Source: CAVQYV01 sp963718295 [NCBI: uncultured Methylomirabilota bacterium] (lineage in GTDB: Bacteria; Methylomirabilota; Methylomirabilia; CAVQYV01). From it: a stretch of 64,000 nt of DNA. The position numbers and the translations under genes were made by a program. The notes beneath the pieces were generated by a model, which was not told the origin of the DNA, did not search any database, and saw only the letters and a list, made by a program, of their open reading frames with translations. Of this stretch, positions 17,013 to 27,079 are shown piece after piece. Where the stretch lies: contig CAVQYV010000011.1 of assembly GCA_963718295.1 (NCBI GenBank), forward strand, positions 186,001 to 250,000, given 5' to 3'. The first letter of the stretch is position 1. Every line of letters begins with the position of its first letter.

Positions 17013-18360
17013 CTACATCTCTCCAGATCCTCCGGCACCGGAGGCGTCACGTACTTGGCCGGGATCTTGATGATCTTTACCGTAGCAGGCGCAACCTTCG
17101 TACCATTTGTTGGGATAGACGAATTCGGTGACATAAAGATCCATGATCACCTGATGGTCGCAGGCTCGCATCTTCAAGGGCCCGGCGATGGAGTTCCACT
17201 CATCCCCCTCCCAGATCTGGATGATCTTCTCCGGGTCAGTGCTGCCGGCCCGCTGGATGACATCGATGAGCCAATACAGGTAGGATAAGCCTTCCCTGTC
17301 TCTCCTATAGGCCATTTGTAAGCGGGAATGTTATAGGGCTTTTTCCATCTCTTCCATTGGTTGTTCCAGTTGTGGACCAGGCCTGATGCTCCGGGGTATC
17401 GATCCTCCATCATGAATGATCGACATGGATCAGGCCTATGGAACCTGACTGGCCGACTGCATAGAGAGAGGTTCGGCATCCATCCAGAACATGTGGCAAA
17501 GGGAAGCTTGATCCCCAGCTGCCTCGCCTGCTTGAGAAGGTTCCCGCATCCGGGGCCCAATCCCCGGTGAAGATGACCTCCGCTCCAGATCCCTTGATCT
17601 TGGTCAGATAGGGGGCGAAGTCTTTGGTCAACAGCGGATGATAGGTCTTCGCCCACGATCTCCGCGTTGGGTTTGTATTTCTTCAGTCCTTTCTTGAAGG
17701 CCTCCGCGATGTCATGTCCGGACAGGTAGTCCTGGCAGAAAGGATGTAGAACCGGCGTTCTGGCCGCTGGGAAAAAAAATAGGCCATGGCATGGCCCATC
17801 ATGGTAGTGGTCCAGCATGCCCTAAAGGTGTAGCGGATTGAAATTCTTCCCATCCATCAGATCATCGGATAGGCCACGCATGAGTTCACAAAGATGACCT
17901 TATATCTTCCCGCCACCTGTTGGATGGCCAGGGCAAGATGCCTGGCAGTTGGACCCCAGAGCACATGGACCTTTTCCTCCAGACAAAGCCTCTCTGCCAC
18001 CTCTTTGGCAATCGCGGGCTTAGCCTGGGTATCGCCTTTGATCACTGGATTTTCTTCCGCTTGCCATCCACCAAGATCCCTCCCCGCTTATTGATATCAT
18101 GGGCCACCCAGTTGGTGATGAGCCATGTCCACTCTCCTTGGATAGGCCCCAGATCCGGAGAAGATGTCCATCACCCCAATCTTGATGGTATCGCCGGTAG
18201 GGATTACGGGATTATTGGGGTCAAAGTCGGACATGTCCGACATCTGCTTGACGTCGAAGCCAGCCCGGGCCAAGGCATGCGGGGGAAGGCTGAAGAGGAT
18301 GCTCAAGAACAAGAATAGAGAAAGCATTACAAGCAGCAATCTCGGCCAGAGAGTTTTCAT
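17013..18360 (-). pseudogene. Broken branched-chain amino-acid binding protein (livK remnant)
   Basis: A periplasmic binding protein of the HAAT type in at least five reading-frame pieces. The N-terminus at 18360 starts MKTLWPRLLLVMLSLFLFLS, a good signal peptide, then GDTIKIGVMDIFSGSGAY, typical of LivK-like proteins. Later pieces read VIKGDTQAKPAIAKEVAERL, LWGPTARHLALAIQQV, VHNWNNQWKRWKKPYNIPAY and MAYRRDREGLSYLYWLIDVI. Frames change near 18160, 18045, 17850, 17620 and 17310. The IS element sits 27 bp upstream of the start codon and cuts it off from any older promoter. Either a real pseudogene or heavy local sequence error. Confidence 0.75.
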
Positions 18361-18387
18361 ATTCGTTCTCCATTCCGATCCCACTTA

Positions 18388-19286
18388 GGACTTATCCGTA
18401 ATTAATCTTGCATAAACCTTTCAGCCATACTATACTCCTTCCGGGAGGTGATGGTATGGCCAAGATCCGATCATGGGAAGTATCCGATGAGTTCTGGAAA
18501 CGGGTGGAACCTTTCATTCCGAAGCGAGAGCGAGAGCGAGACCGACCCGAGCCTTCCTCCGCAGGCCGGGCGGTGGGCGCAAACCCATGCCCTCGCACGG
18601 GTCTTCGAGGGCATCGTCTATGTCCTCCGCACCGGATGTCAGTGGAAGGCTTTACCCAAGGAGCAATACGGCAGTGCCAGCTCCGTGCACCAGTATTTTC
18701 GGAATTGGCTGAAATCGGGCTTCTTCTTGGCTCTCTGGCGTGCTGGCCTCGCCGAGTATGACGAGATGGAGGGCATCGCCTGGAAATGGCAGAGCATCGA
18801 TGGAGCCATGATCAAAGCCCCCCTGGCAAAAGAGGCCGTGGGGTCCCAACCCGACGGACCGGGGAAAAAAATGGGAGCAAGCGCCATCTGCTGGTCGACG
18901 GGCGTGGCGTCCCGCTGTCGCTGATCGTCACCGGAGCCAACCGACATGACGTGAGCCAGCTGGAGCGCCGTGCTGGGTGGGTTGTGATTGTCCTCTTGCC
19001 CCAGAAGGACCCTTTCTTGTATGGCGATCGGGGCTATGAGGGCGAACCGGCCCAGGTCATCCTCGCCGCTCATGGGTATCGCTCTCGGGTCACGCCGGAA
19101 GAAGCGGAACGAGGGCGTCCCCAAAGAATCGACGCTGGGTGGTGGAAGCCGCCCACTCCTGGTTCAACCGGTTTCGCAAGCTCCTGGTGCGGTATGAGAA
19201 ACTGGCTGACAGCTATGAGGCGCTCGTTCATCTGGCTGCTGCCATTATCTGTTGGAGGAAGGTGGCTGCTATTTACGGATAGGTCC
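18388..19286 (+). mobile_element. IS5-family element, 899 bp, with intact ends
   Basis: The ends are inverted: left GGACTTATCCGTAA at 18388 and right TTACGGATAGGTCC ending at 19286, differing at one position. Both are flanked by a direct TTA (18385-18387 and 19287-19289), a 3-bp target duplication of the TNA kind made by the IS1031-like group of IS5. The size fits that group. The transposase stop codon lies inside the right end. Confidence 0.85.
18456..19282 (+). pseudogene. IS5-family transposase, frameshifted
   Basis: DDE transposase of the IS5 family broken by at least three frame changes. It starts MAKIRSWEVSDEFWKRVEPF after GGGAGGTG. Next come the GGGRKPMPS stretch in a second frame and FEGIVYVLRTGCQWKALPKE in a third. 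The DDE parts are visible in pieces: SIDGAMIKAP, LIVTGANRHDVSQLE, YGDRGYEGEPAQVILAAHGY and VVEAAHSWFNRFRKLLVRYE. Frames change near 18550, 18590, 18865 and 19125. As written it cannot make an active enzyme. Confidence 0.82.
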
Positions 19287-19368
19287 TTAGTGAACCACAA
19301 AGGGCGAAGGTTCCTCCGCGAGGCGCTCAACTTATCCCTTGAGTCCTGTTTGCATTTCCTACTCCGCC

Positions 19369-21075
19369 TCACCGTTCCCTCCCATTCTTGTCATTTTCTT
19401 TTCGCTCAAACCCCCGACCCCTTGACTCCTCGAACCCTTCCTTTCCCAGCTCTTCCAGCAACGCCTTCGCCTCCTTCAGGTCGGGCGTGTCGAACCCCTC
19501 CGTGAACCAGCCGTAGATCTCCGAGAGAAGCTGCCGGGCCTCCTCGGATTGGCCCTGTTTCTGGAGCACGCGGCTCAGGGTCGTGGTCGCCCGTAGCTCC
19601 CAAGATTTAGCCTCCTGACGGCGGGCGATCTCGATGGCCTGGCGGAGGCAGGCCTCGGCCTCGGAGAGCTTGCCGCTGAGCTGCAGCAATTCGCCCTTGA
19701 CCCGATGCACCTCCGCTTCGCACCAACGCTCTTCAGTCTTCCGAACGATCTCCAGGGCCTCTCCCACCACCTCCAGCCCTTCTTGAGTCTTTCCAAGTAT
19801 TCCATAGATCTCGGCCTGCCCAGTAAGGAAGAGTGGGACAAGAAAATACATGCATCTGGATCTCCAGGCATCCAGGCCTTGGCCCATCACGATGACGCCA
19901 TTTTCCACATCCCCTTGCATGGCTTGGGCCCAACCGAGCAAAGCGTCCGCCCCTGTCCGTAGTAGCTCGAACCCTGCCTCAACGGAACGTCGCAGATCTT
20001 CCTCGGCATATTCTTGGGCCCTCTCAGGCTCGCGGCGGAGCCGATGAAAGATGGCGCTTTGAGCGCAGGCAAAAGCTAATGAGAAGGGATGATCCAGTTC
20101 TCGGACCAAGGCCATCATCTCCTGGATTCTCTTGAGTCCCTGATCGGGATAACCCGATATCCAAAGATCCCAAGCATCGTGGGAAAGTGGAACGACTATA
20201 ACGTCCATTCCATGGAATATCAGTGAACGGTGTTGTTGGGGGTTGAATAGCTGGATGACTTTCTCCATCTGAGTCCGGGCTCGGCGAAATTCCCCCATAT
20301 AAAACAGGGACATTGCCATGGCGCGGTAGGCCCTCATGATATGGCCCGGATCATCATCAGGGTGAACCAGATGGAGGAATTGTTCTGCCAGATCAAACGC
20401 TGTGCGGTGCTCTGCCCGCGTCATATGGTAGGAGTGCAAAGACCCAAGCGCCGCAAGCGCCTCGGGCCTCTCACCCGCCTGTCGCGCAAGCTCCAGGGCC
20501 CTGGTGGAGGCTCGACCCAATTCGGGAGGCGCCCACCCCCTGGCCCATCTCAGGGGGACACATAGCGCAAGCTGCAAACGCAGCTCCTGCTGGTCCCGCT
20601 CCTGTGATTCGGGCAAGCTTTGGAGCAGCTCCAGCGCCCGATTGAAATAACCGATCGCCTCCTCGTTGGCGGAGATCTGGACCGCCCGCTGACCCGCCAG
20701 ATGGAGATACTTCACCGCTTTCTCGGCCACGCCCGCCTTCTCGTAGTGATACCCCAGCACCTCGTAGAACTCCTCCAGCCGTTCGGCATAGAGCTCCTCG
20801 ATGGCCTGGCCGATCCTCTCGTGGATCTCCTTACGCCGTTTGAGAAGGAGGCTGTTATAGGCCACCTCCTGGGTCAGGGCATGTTTGAAGACGTATTCCA
20901 GCTCGGGGAAGAGGCTCTTTTCATAGATGAACTCCAGTCCCTGGAGGTTGAAGAGCTGGGATTTCAGGTCTTCCCTCATGCCGCTGATGGCCTGAAGGAT
21001 GCGGAAGGCAAAGTCCCGGCCGATGACCGAGGCCACCTGCATGATCCGTTTCAGGTTCTCCTCCAGCCGGTCCAT
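19369..21075 (-). pseudogene. Cyclase/AAA/TPR protein 1, C-terminal fragment
   Basis: A 568-codon open frame that is the C-terminal half of the gene starting at 22808. It opens MDRLEENLKRIMQVASVIGR, equivalent to the inside of the intact paralogue at 24698-27079. It contains the end of the AAA/winged-helix region, then a long series of TPR units ending LLSEIYGWFTEGFDTPDLKE, which is shared with the paralogue. The last 30 residues (about FEESRGRGFERKENDKNGRER) look like translated repeat DNA. On its own it has no start signal. Confidence 0.75.
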
Positions 21076-21135
21076 GCGGGCGGCGATGATCCCCTGGATG
21101 GTGTCGGGTACCTGAGATCTCCGAAGGCTTCTTGG

Positions 21136-22808
21136 TCAGGATGTATTGGTGGTCCTGTCTTCTGGATGGAGCCATTTTCCAGAAGGGAGTGGGTGAACTC
21201 CTCCATGAACAGGGGATTGCCGGCGGCCCGGTTCAGGATGAGCTCCTTCAGCTCCGGGGCCACCTCCCCTCCTTCCAGGATGGCCTGGACCAGCTCGGCA
21301 CTGGATTTCAGGGTGAGTTGATCCAGCCCGATCCGGTTGAAGTAGGACTTGCTCCCCCATGATGGGTGTATTCGGGACGATAGAGGAGGATGAGCAGAAT
21401 CTCTGCCGTTGGGCGAGCCAGCCGATGAGATAGTCCAGGAACTCCTCGGAGGTCTTGTCGATCCAGTGGAGATCCTCGATGGCCAGGATCAGGGGCTGTT
21501 CCTGGCTCTCCCGGATGAAGAGGTCCCGGAGGGCCTCAAAGATCCGTTCCCTCTTCTTGCTTGGGTCGAGCTTGAGATAGGCCTCATCCTCCACCTTGAG
21601 GGAGAGGAGATCCTGGAAGGGGAGATGATTCCTTGAAGCTTCTCGTCGAGGCCAAGGATCTTTTCCTCGATCTTCTTCTTGATGACGATCTCCCGCTCCC
21701 CTTCCCTGATTTCGAAGTAGGACCTCAGGAGATCCAGGATGGGCAGATAGGGCATGGAGCCGCCATAGTGGATGCAGCGGCCCTCCAGGTAGGTGAATTC
21801 TTCCTGAGGGAGGCAGTGTCTGAACTCCAGGAGGAGTCTGGATTTGCCCACCCCGGCCTCCCCCACGATGCCCACCACCTGGCCGGAGCCGGACTGTGAC
21901 CTTCTCGTAGGCCTCCATGAGGGCGGCCATGGAGTTCTTCCTGCCCACAAACCGGGTAAGCCCCTTGGCCACAGAGGCCTCGATCCGGGTGGCCACCCCC
22001 CCGGCCTTGACCAGCTCAAAGGCCTCCTGGGGCTCTTCCTTGCCCTTCACCTCCAGATTGCCCAGAGGCTTCGAATCGAAGTAGTCCTTGACCAGGCGGT
22101 GGGTGTCTCGGAGAGAAGCACGGTGCCGGGCTGGGCCAGGCTCTCCATGCGGGAGGCCAGGTTGATGGTATCCCCGATGGCCGTGTAATCCATGCGCAGA
22201 TCGTCCCCGATGGAGCCCACGACCACCGGACCGGAGTTGAGGCCGATCCGCATCTGAAATTCCCGGCCATAATCTCTCTTCGATCTTCTCGCCGTAGTCG
22301 GCCATGGCCTTCTGGATGGCCAGGGCCGCATAACAGGCCCGCTGGGCATGGTCCTCATGGGCCAGGGGGGCACCGAACAGGGCCATGACCCCATCCCCGG
22401 TGAACTGGTTGATGGTGCCCTCATACCGGTGGATCTCATCCATCAGGATCTGGAAGCAGCCGTCCATGATCTGGTGGACTTCCTCCGGGTCCAGCTTCTC
22501 GGAGAGGGAGGTGAAGTTGGCCACATCGGCAAAGAGGACGGTCACCAGCTTCGCTCCCCTTCCAGGGCACTGCGGGTGGTCAGGATCTTATCGGCCAGAT
22601 GTTTGGGGGTGTAGGAGGCGGGATGGGAGGGGTCGAGGGGAGGGGGTTCTTCGGGGGCCGTCAGCTTATGACCGCACTTCTTGCAGAATTTCCCGGTGGC
22701 GGGGGTGATACTTCCGCATTTGGGGCAGCGATGCTCAAGAGCACTGCCGCATTCAATACAGAACTCAGCATCCCTGGGATTCTCAAACTGGCACTTGGGG
22801 CACTTCAT
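21136..22808 (-). pseudogene. Cyclase/AAA/TPR protein 1, N-terminal fragments
   Basis: Starts at the ATG 22808 ([20 protein letters not shown]) after GGGAGGGGA. Two CxxC zinc ribbons come first, then a class III nucleotide cyclase domain ([51 protein letters not shown]), then a P-loop AAA domain (VGEAGVGKSRLL). The frame breaks near 22550 (an expected AAA reads AA), and again near 22270, 22105, 21880, 21640, 21360 and 21175. Comparison with the paralogue at 24698-27079 shows each part is otherwise colinear. Likely decayed, or badly assembled because of the close paralogue. Confidence 0.75.
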
Positions 22809-22896
22809 TTCCCCTCCCAAGAGATCAGGTTAGGCTAATCCAGGAGATTATCCTCAGCTTTCAAATGGAAACAATTTGCCCCGGTGAGTTAAGGGC

Positions 22897-23236
22897 TCAA
22901 CCTCCAATGATTTCGTTTAACCCCTCGACGACGAGATCGAGTTCTTCTGCGGATACCTTGGTAATTCTTTTTCCGAGACGCTCTACTGATAAGGTCCTGA
23001 TTTGGGATATCTTGACCCACGACTGTTTGGGTAGATCCGGGTCTTGTAAGTTCCAAAGCGAGGGGAAAGCCAGCTCTCTGGGATTGGCTGGTTAATGCCA
23101 TAGCGATAACTGTCCCTGAGCGCTCATTGAATACATCATGGCTGAGCACCAATATGGGGCGTTCGCCTGCCTGCTCATGGCCCTTGGCGGGATCGAGCCT
23201 TGCCCAATAAATTTCCCCCCTCAATATTCTGGCCAC
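22897..23236 (-). pseudogene. MazF/PemK-type toxin with a frameshift
   Basis: MazF-fold endoribonuclease. The N-terminal half is normal ([42 protein letters not shown]). At 23039-23041 a run of three bases where two are expected shifts the frame. Correcting it gives DLPKQSWVKISQIRTLSVER and a normal end at 22897 (VEGLNEIIGG). As written, the frame runs on to 22889 with an arginine-rich tail. A GTG at 23236, or a TTG overlapping the antitoxin stop as TTGA, may be the start. Partner of the RHH antitoxin just upstream. Confidence 0.75.
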
Positions 23237-23463
23237 CCGTCTTTTTCCCTGAGGAGCCCCTCTTCTGCCAGTGCTTGTTCGAATTTGGGATCCAATTTCG
23301 CGCATTCCCTGGCCAGATGACCGCGGTCTATTCTCGCCAGCTTCTCCTCCACTGCTTCTTGGACGGCCCTGCTCCTGCTGGGGAATGCTTTCGATCTGAC
23401 AAGGCGGTCAAGCTTGCGAAGAAGATCTTCCCTCATCGTTATAGCTATCTTTGCCGTGCTCAT
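23221..23463 (-). CDS. Ribbon-helix-helix antitoxin (MazE-like partner)
   Basis: An 80-residue protein. Residues about 4-45 ([20 protein letters not shown]) are a ribbon-helix-helix DNA-binding domain. The C-terminal tail ([20 protein letters not shown]) would wrap the MazF toxin. A strong ribosome site (GGAGGTGA) lies 6 bp before the ATG. The toxin frame overlaps its 3' end, so the two are coupled. The module sits between two paralogous cyclase genes and is flanked upstream by dispersed repeats. Confidence 0.8.
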   Translation of the reverse strand: MSTAKIAITMREDLLRKLDRLVRSKAFPSRSRAVQEAVEEKLARIDRGHLARECAKLDPKFEQALAEEGLLREKDGWPEY

Positions 23464-23479
23464 TTCCGGTCACCTCCAG

Positions 23480-23548
23480 TCTGAGCCTGTCGAAGACTGA
23501 GGAATCGAAAGACTGAGGCATCGAAGTCCGAGCCTGTCGAGACTCCGG
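23480..23548 (+). repeat. Dispersed repeat, CTGAGCC type, copy 2 with partial duplications
   Basis: TCTGAGCCTGTCGAAGACTG starts at 23480 as at 16120; a second half-copy (GACTGAGGCATCGAAG, 23511-23526) and a diverged third (CGAGCCTGTCGAG) follow directly. It abuts the promoter side of the RHH antitoxin gene. Confidence 0.7.
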
Positions 23549-23560
23549 TATTACAATAGA

Positions 23561-24586
23561 TCATACCAAAGAGAGGTGCAAGCAGAAATTCAGGGATAAG
23601 GACAGCTCCATTTTCACCACGGAGCCACAGAGTTCACAGAGGGATCTCTTGCTGTTTCTCTGTGCCCCCTGTGTCTCTGTGGTGAATCCGATATCTTCGA
23701 TTCCTCCTCTCCAAGCCTTACCCCGCAACTCCTCCAGCAAGGCCTTGGCTTCCTTCAGGTCGGGCGTGTCGAACCCCTCGGTGAACCAGCCGTAGATCTC
23801 CGACAGGAGCTGCCGGGCCTCTGCGGATCGGCCCTCTTTCTGGAGCAGACGGGAAAGGCTTATCGTAGCCCGCAGCTCCCAGGATTTCGCTTCCTGACGA
23901 CGGGCCACCTCGATGGCTTGGCGGAAGGAGGCCTCGGCCTCGGAGGTCCTGCCGCTGAGCTGCAGCAATTCGCCCTTGATCCGATGACCTCCGCTTCCCA
24001 CCAACGCTCTTCAGTCCTTTGCACGACGTCCAGGGCCTCCCCTATCACGTCGAGCCCTTCCTGAGTCTTTCCCAGCATTCCATAGGCTTCGGCCTGCCCG
24101 GCAAGATAAATTGGGGAATAAAAATCAAGACTGCTGGCTCTATGGGCATCCAGGCCTTGACCCATCCGGGCGATGCCTTTTCCACCTCCCCCTGCATGGC
24201 CTGGGCCCAACCCAGTTCAACAGTTGCCCCTGCCTGTAGTGCTTGAGAACCCCCCCTCAACGGAACGCCGGAAATGCTCCTCTGCATATTGCTGGACCTT
24301 TTCGGGCTCGCGGCGGAGCCAATGAAAGTAGGCGCTATGGGCATAGGCTATAGCTAATGAGAAGGGATGATCCAGCTCTCGAGCCAAGTCCATCGTCTCC
24401 TGGATCCTCTTGAGGCCTTGATCGGGATAACCCAATATCCATAGATCCCAAGCGTCGTGGGAGAGTACAATGGTTCCAATGTCTGACCCCTGGAAATACC
24501 AGAAAACGGTGTTTTTGGGGGTCATATAACTCCATGACTCGTTCAAAGTGGATCCGGGCTTGGCGAAACTCCCCCATATAATGCAA
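23561..24586 (-). pseudogene. Cyclase/AAA/TPR protein 2, broken C-terminal TPR region
   Basis: Continuation of the gene starting at 27079 in at least five frame pieces. Fragments such as SHDAWDLWILGYPDQGLKRI, LDHPFSLAIAYAHSAYFHWL, QEGLDVIGEALDVVQRTEER and LLSEIYGWFTEGFDTPDLKE are colinear with the intact C-terminus of cyclase 1. The last piece runs into a dispersed repeat, giving a foreign tail (TTETQGAQRNSKRSLCELCG). Frame changes lie near 24700, 24560, 24340, 24200 and 23995. Confidence 0.75.
23613..23709. repeat. Dispersed repeat, CAGAGACACAGAG type, forming a long hairpin
   Basis: Left arm from 23613 (TTCACCACGGAGCCACAGAG) pairs imperfectly with the right arm ending at 23686 (CTGTGTCTCTGTGGTGAA); each arm is about 29 bp with a short loop. 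The right arm and following bases match 16911-16971. Confidence 0.65.
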
Positions 24587-24697
24587 GCGACGTCCCCATG
24601 GCGCGGTGGGCGCCCATCATTTGGATAGGATCTTCAGGCTGAGCCAGACTGAGGAGCTTCTCTGCCAACTCCAGGGCCCTCCGGTGCTCTGCCCGCG

Positions 24698-27079
24698 TCA
24701 TATGGTAGCTGTGCAGACCTGAAGCGCTCTAAATTTCTGGGACGTGTCCCCCACCTGCCGCGCAAGCTTCAGGGCCCGCGTGCAGGCTTGGCCCAGCTCG
24801 ATAACCCCCCAACCCCTGCCGTTTCTCAGGGGCGCACAGAGTGCAAGTTGAAGGGGCAGCTCCTGCTCGTCCCGAGTCCGAACTTCGGGGAGGGTCTGGA
24901 GCAGTTCCAGGGCGCGGTTGAAACTGGCGATTGCTTCCTCGTTAGCCGAGAGCCGGACTGCCCGCTGTCCGGCCAGGTCGAGATACTTCACCGCCTTATC
25001 GGTCACACCTGCCTTTTCGAAGTGATACCCCAACACCTCATAGAACTCCTCGATCCGCTCCGCATACAGCTCCTCGATGGCCTGGCCGATCCGCTCATGG
25101 ATCTCCTTGCGCCTTTTGAGCAGCAGGCTCTGATAGGCCACCTCCTGGGTGAGGGCATGCTTGAAGATGTACTCCAGCTCGGGAAAGAGGCTTTTCTCGT
25201 AGATGAACTCCAGGCCCTGGAGGTTGAGGAGGTGGGATTTCAGGTCCTCCCGCATGCCGGTGATCATCTGCAGGATGCGGAAGGCGAAGTCCCTCCCGAT
25301 GACGGAGGCGAACTGCATGGTCCGCTTCAGGTTCTCCTCCAATCGATCCATGCGGGCGGCGACGATCCCCTGGATGGTGTCGGGGACCTGGAGGTCGGAT
25401 GGCTTTTGGGAGAGGATGAAACGATGATCCTGCTTTTGGATGGAGCCGTTCTCCAGGAGGGAATGGGTGAGCTCCTCCAGGAAGAGAGGATTGCCAGCGG
25501 CTCGGTCCAGGAGGAGCTGGCGAAGTTCGGGGGCCACCTCCCCTCCTTCGAGGATCGCCTGTACCAGCTCGGCACTCTGGGAGAGGGGGAGCTGATCCAG
25601 GCCGATCTTGGTGTAGTGGGTCTTGCTGCCCCAGGGGTGGGTGTATTCGGGGCGGTAGAGGAGGATGAGGAGGATCTGGGCCTTGGCCAGCCAGTCGATG
25701 AGATAGGATAAGAACTCCTCCGAGGTTTTGTCGATCCACTGGAGGTCCTCGATGGCTAAGATCAGGGGCTGTGACTGACTGTGGCGAATGAGGAGGTCAC
25801 GGAGGGCCTCGAAGGTCCGCTCCCGTTTCTGGCGGGGGTCGAGTTGCAGGAAGGACTCATCGTCCACCTTGAGGGAGAGCAGCTCCTGGAGAGGGGGAAG
25901 GATATGCTGGAGGGAAGCATCGAGGCAAAGGACTTTTTCCGAGACCTTCCGCTTGATGGGAACCTCCCGGTCTCCCTCCTGGATCTCGAAGTAGGAGCGA
26001 AGGATGTCCAGGATCGGCAGATAGGCCATGGAACCTCCGTAGTGGAGGCAGCGGCCTTCCAGGTACAGAGGTCCCTTGGGAGGGAGGGAGCGGAACTCCC
26101 AGAGGAGGCGGGACTTTCCCACCCCCGCCTCGCCCACGATGCTCACCACCTGGCCGGAGCCGGATTGGACTTTGACGTAGGCCTCCTGGAGGGATTGGAG
26201 CTCCCTGGTCCGACCGACGAAGCGGGTGAGGCCCTTGGCGGCAGAGGCCGCGATGCGGGTTTCGACTAGGCTCAACCCGAGTAGCTGGTAGGCTAATTGG
26301 GGTTCCTCCTTGCCCTTGATGGGAATTTCGCCGAAAGATTCGAAGGAAAAGAAGTCCCGGGCCAGGCGGTAGGTGTAAGAGGAGGTTAGGATGCTGCCGG
26401 GCTGGGCCAGGGATTGGAGGCGGGCGGCCAGGTTGGTGGTATCCCCGATGGCGGTGTAGTCCATACGGAGGTCATCGCCGATCTTGCCCACCATTACGGG
26501 ACCGGAGTTGAGGCCGATGCGGAGCTGGAAGGGGAGGCCGTATTCTCGTCGAATTCGCTCCCCGTAGGAGGTCATAGCCCTCTGGATGGCCAGAGCCGCA
26601 TGGCAGGCCCGCTGGGCATGATCCTCGTGGGCCAGGGGAGCGCCGAAGAGGGCCATCACCCCGTCCCCGGTGAACTGGTTGATGGTGCCCTCGTAGCGAT
26701 GGATCTTCGCCATCAGGATCTGGAAGCAACCATCCAGGATCTGGTGGACCTCTTCCGGATCCAGTTTCTCGGAAAGGCCGGTGAAGGAGGCTACGTCGGC
26801 GAAGAGCACGGTGACGATCTTGTGCTCCCCTTCGACCGCGGAGCGGGAGGTGAGGATGTGATCGGCCAAGTGCTTGGGGGTGTAGGAGGGAGGCTGGGAG
26901 TAGTCTACGACAAAGGAAGGCTTGTAATCCCGCAGATCATAGCCACATCGATTGCAGAACTTCACTCCAAGGGGAAGCGGATTCTTGCACTGAGGACAGG
27001 CTAACTCGATCTTGCTCCCACATTCGAAGCAGAACTTGGAACCATCGGGATTCTCGAGCTGGCATTTCGGGCATTTCAT
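24698..27079 (-). CDS. Zinc-ribbon class III nucleotide cyclase / AAA / TPR protein 2
   Basis: The intact 793-codon front part of a gene that should reach about 1,150 residues. It begins MKCPKCQLENPDGSKFCFEC, two zinc ribbons (to about residue 50). A class III cyclase domain follows (about 90-260: FADVASFTGLSEKLDP with the first metal aspartate, INQFTGDGVMALFGAP, DYTAIGDTTNLAAR). Next is an AAA ATPase domain with Walker A VGEAGVGKSRLL and the Walker B-like LILAIEDLQWID, then TPR. The protein is cytosolic and may make cAMP in response to a TPR- or ATPase-sensed partner. It stops early at 24698 where the TPR region breaks frame. Confidence 0.82.
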   Translation of the reverse strand: MKCPKCQLENPDGSKFCFECGSKIELACPQCKNPLPLGVKFCNRCGYDLRDYKPSFVVDYSQPPSYTPKHLADHILTSRSAVEGEHKIVTVLFADVASFTGLSEKLDPEEVHQILDGCFQILMAKIHRYEGTINQFTGDGVMALFGAPLAHEDHAQRACHAALAIQRAMTSYGERIRREYGLPFQLRIGLNSGPVMVGKIGDDLRMDYTAIGDTTNLAARLQSLAQPGSILTSSYTYRLARDFFSFESFGEIPIKGKEEPQLAYQLLGLSLVETRIAASAAKGLTRFVGRTRELQSLQEAYVKVQSGSGQVVSIVGEAGVGKSRLLWEFRSLPPKGPLYLEGRCLHYGGSMAYLPILDILRSYFEIQEGDREVPIKRKVSEKVLCLDASLQHILPPLQELLSLKVDDESFLQLDPRQKRERTFEALRDLLIRHSQSQPLILAIEDLQWIDKTSEEFLSYLIDWLAKAQILLILLYRPEYTHPWGSKTHYTKIGLDQLPLSQSAELVQAILEGGEVAPELRQLLLDRAAGNPLFLEELTHSLLENGSIQKQDHRFILSQKPSDLQVPDTIQGIVAARMDRLEENLKRTMQFASVIGRDFAFRILQMITGMREDLKSHLLNLQGLEFIYEKSLFPELEYIFKHALTQEVAYQSLLLKRRKEIHERIGQAIEELYAERIEEFYEVLGYHFEKAGVTDKAVKYLDLAGQRAVRLSANEEAIASFNRALELLQTLPEVRTRDEQELPLQLALCAPLRNGRGWGVIELGQACTRALKLARQVGDTSQKFRALQVCTATI

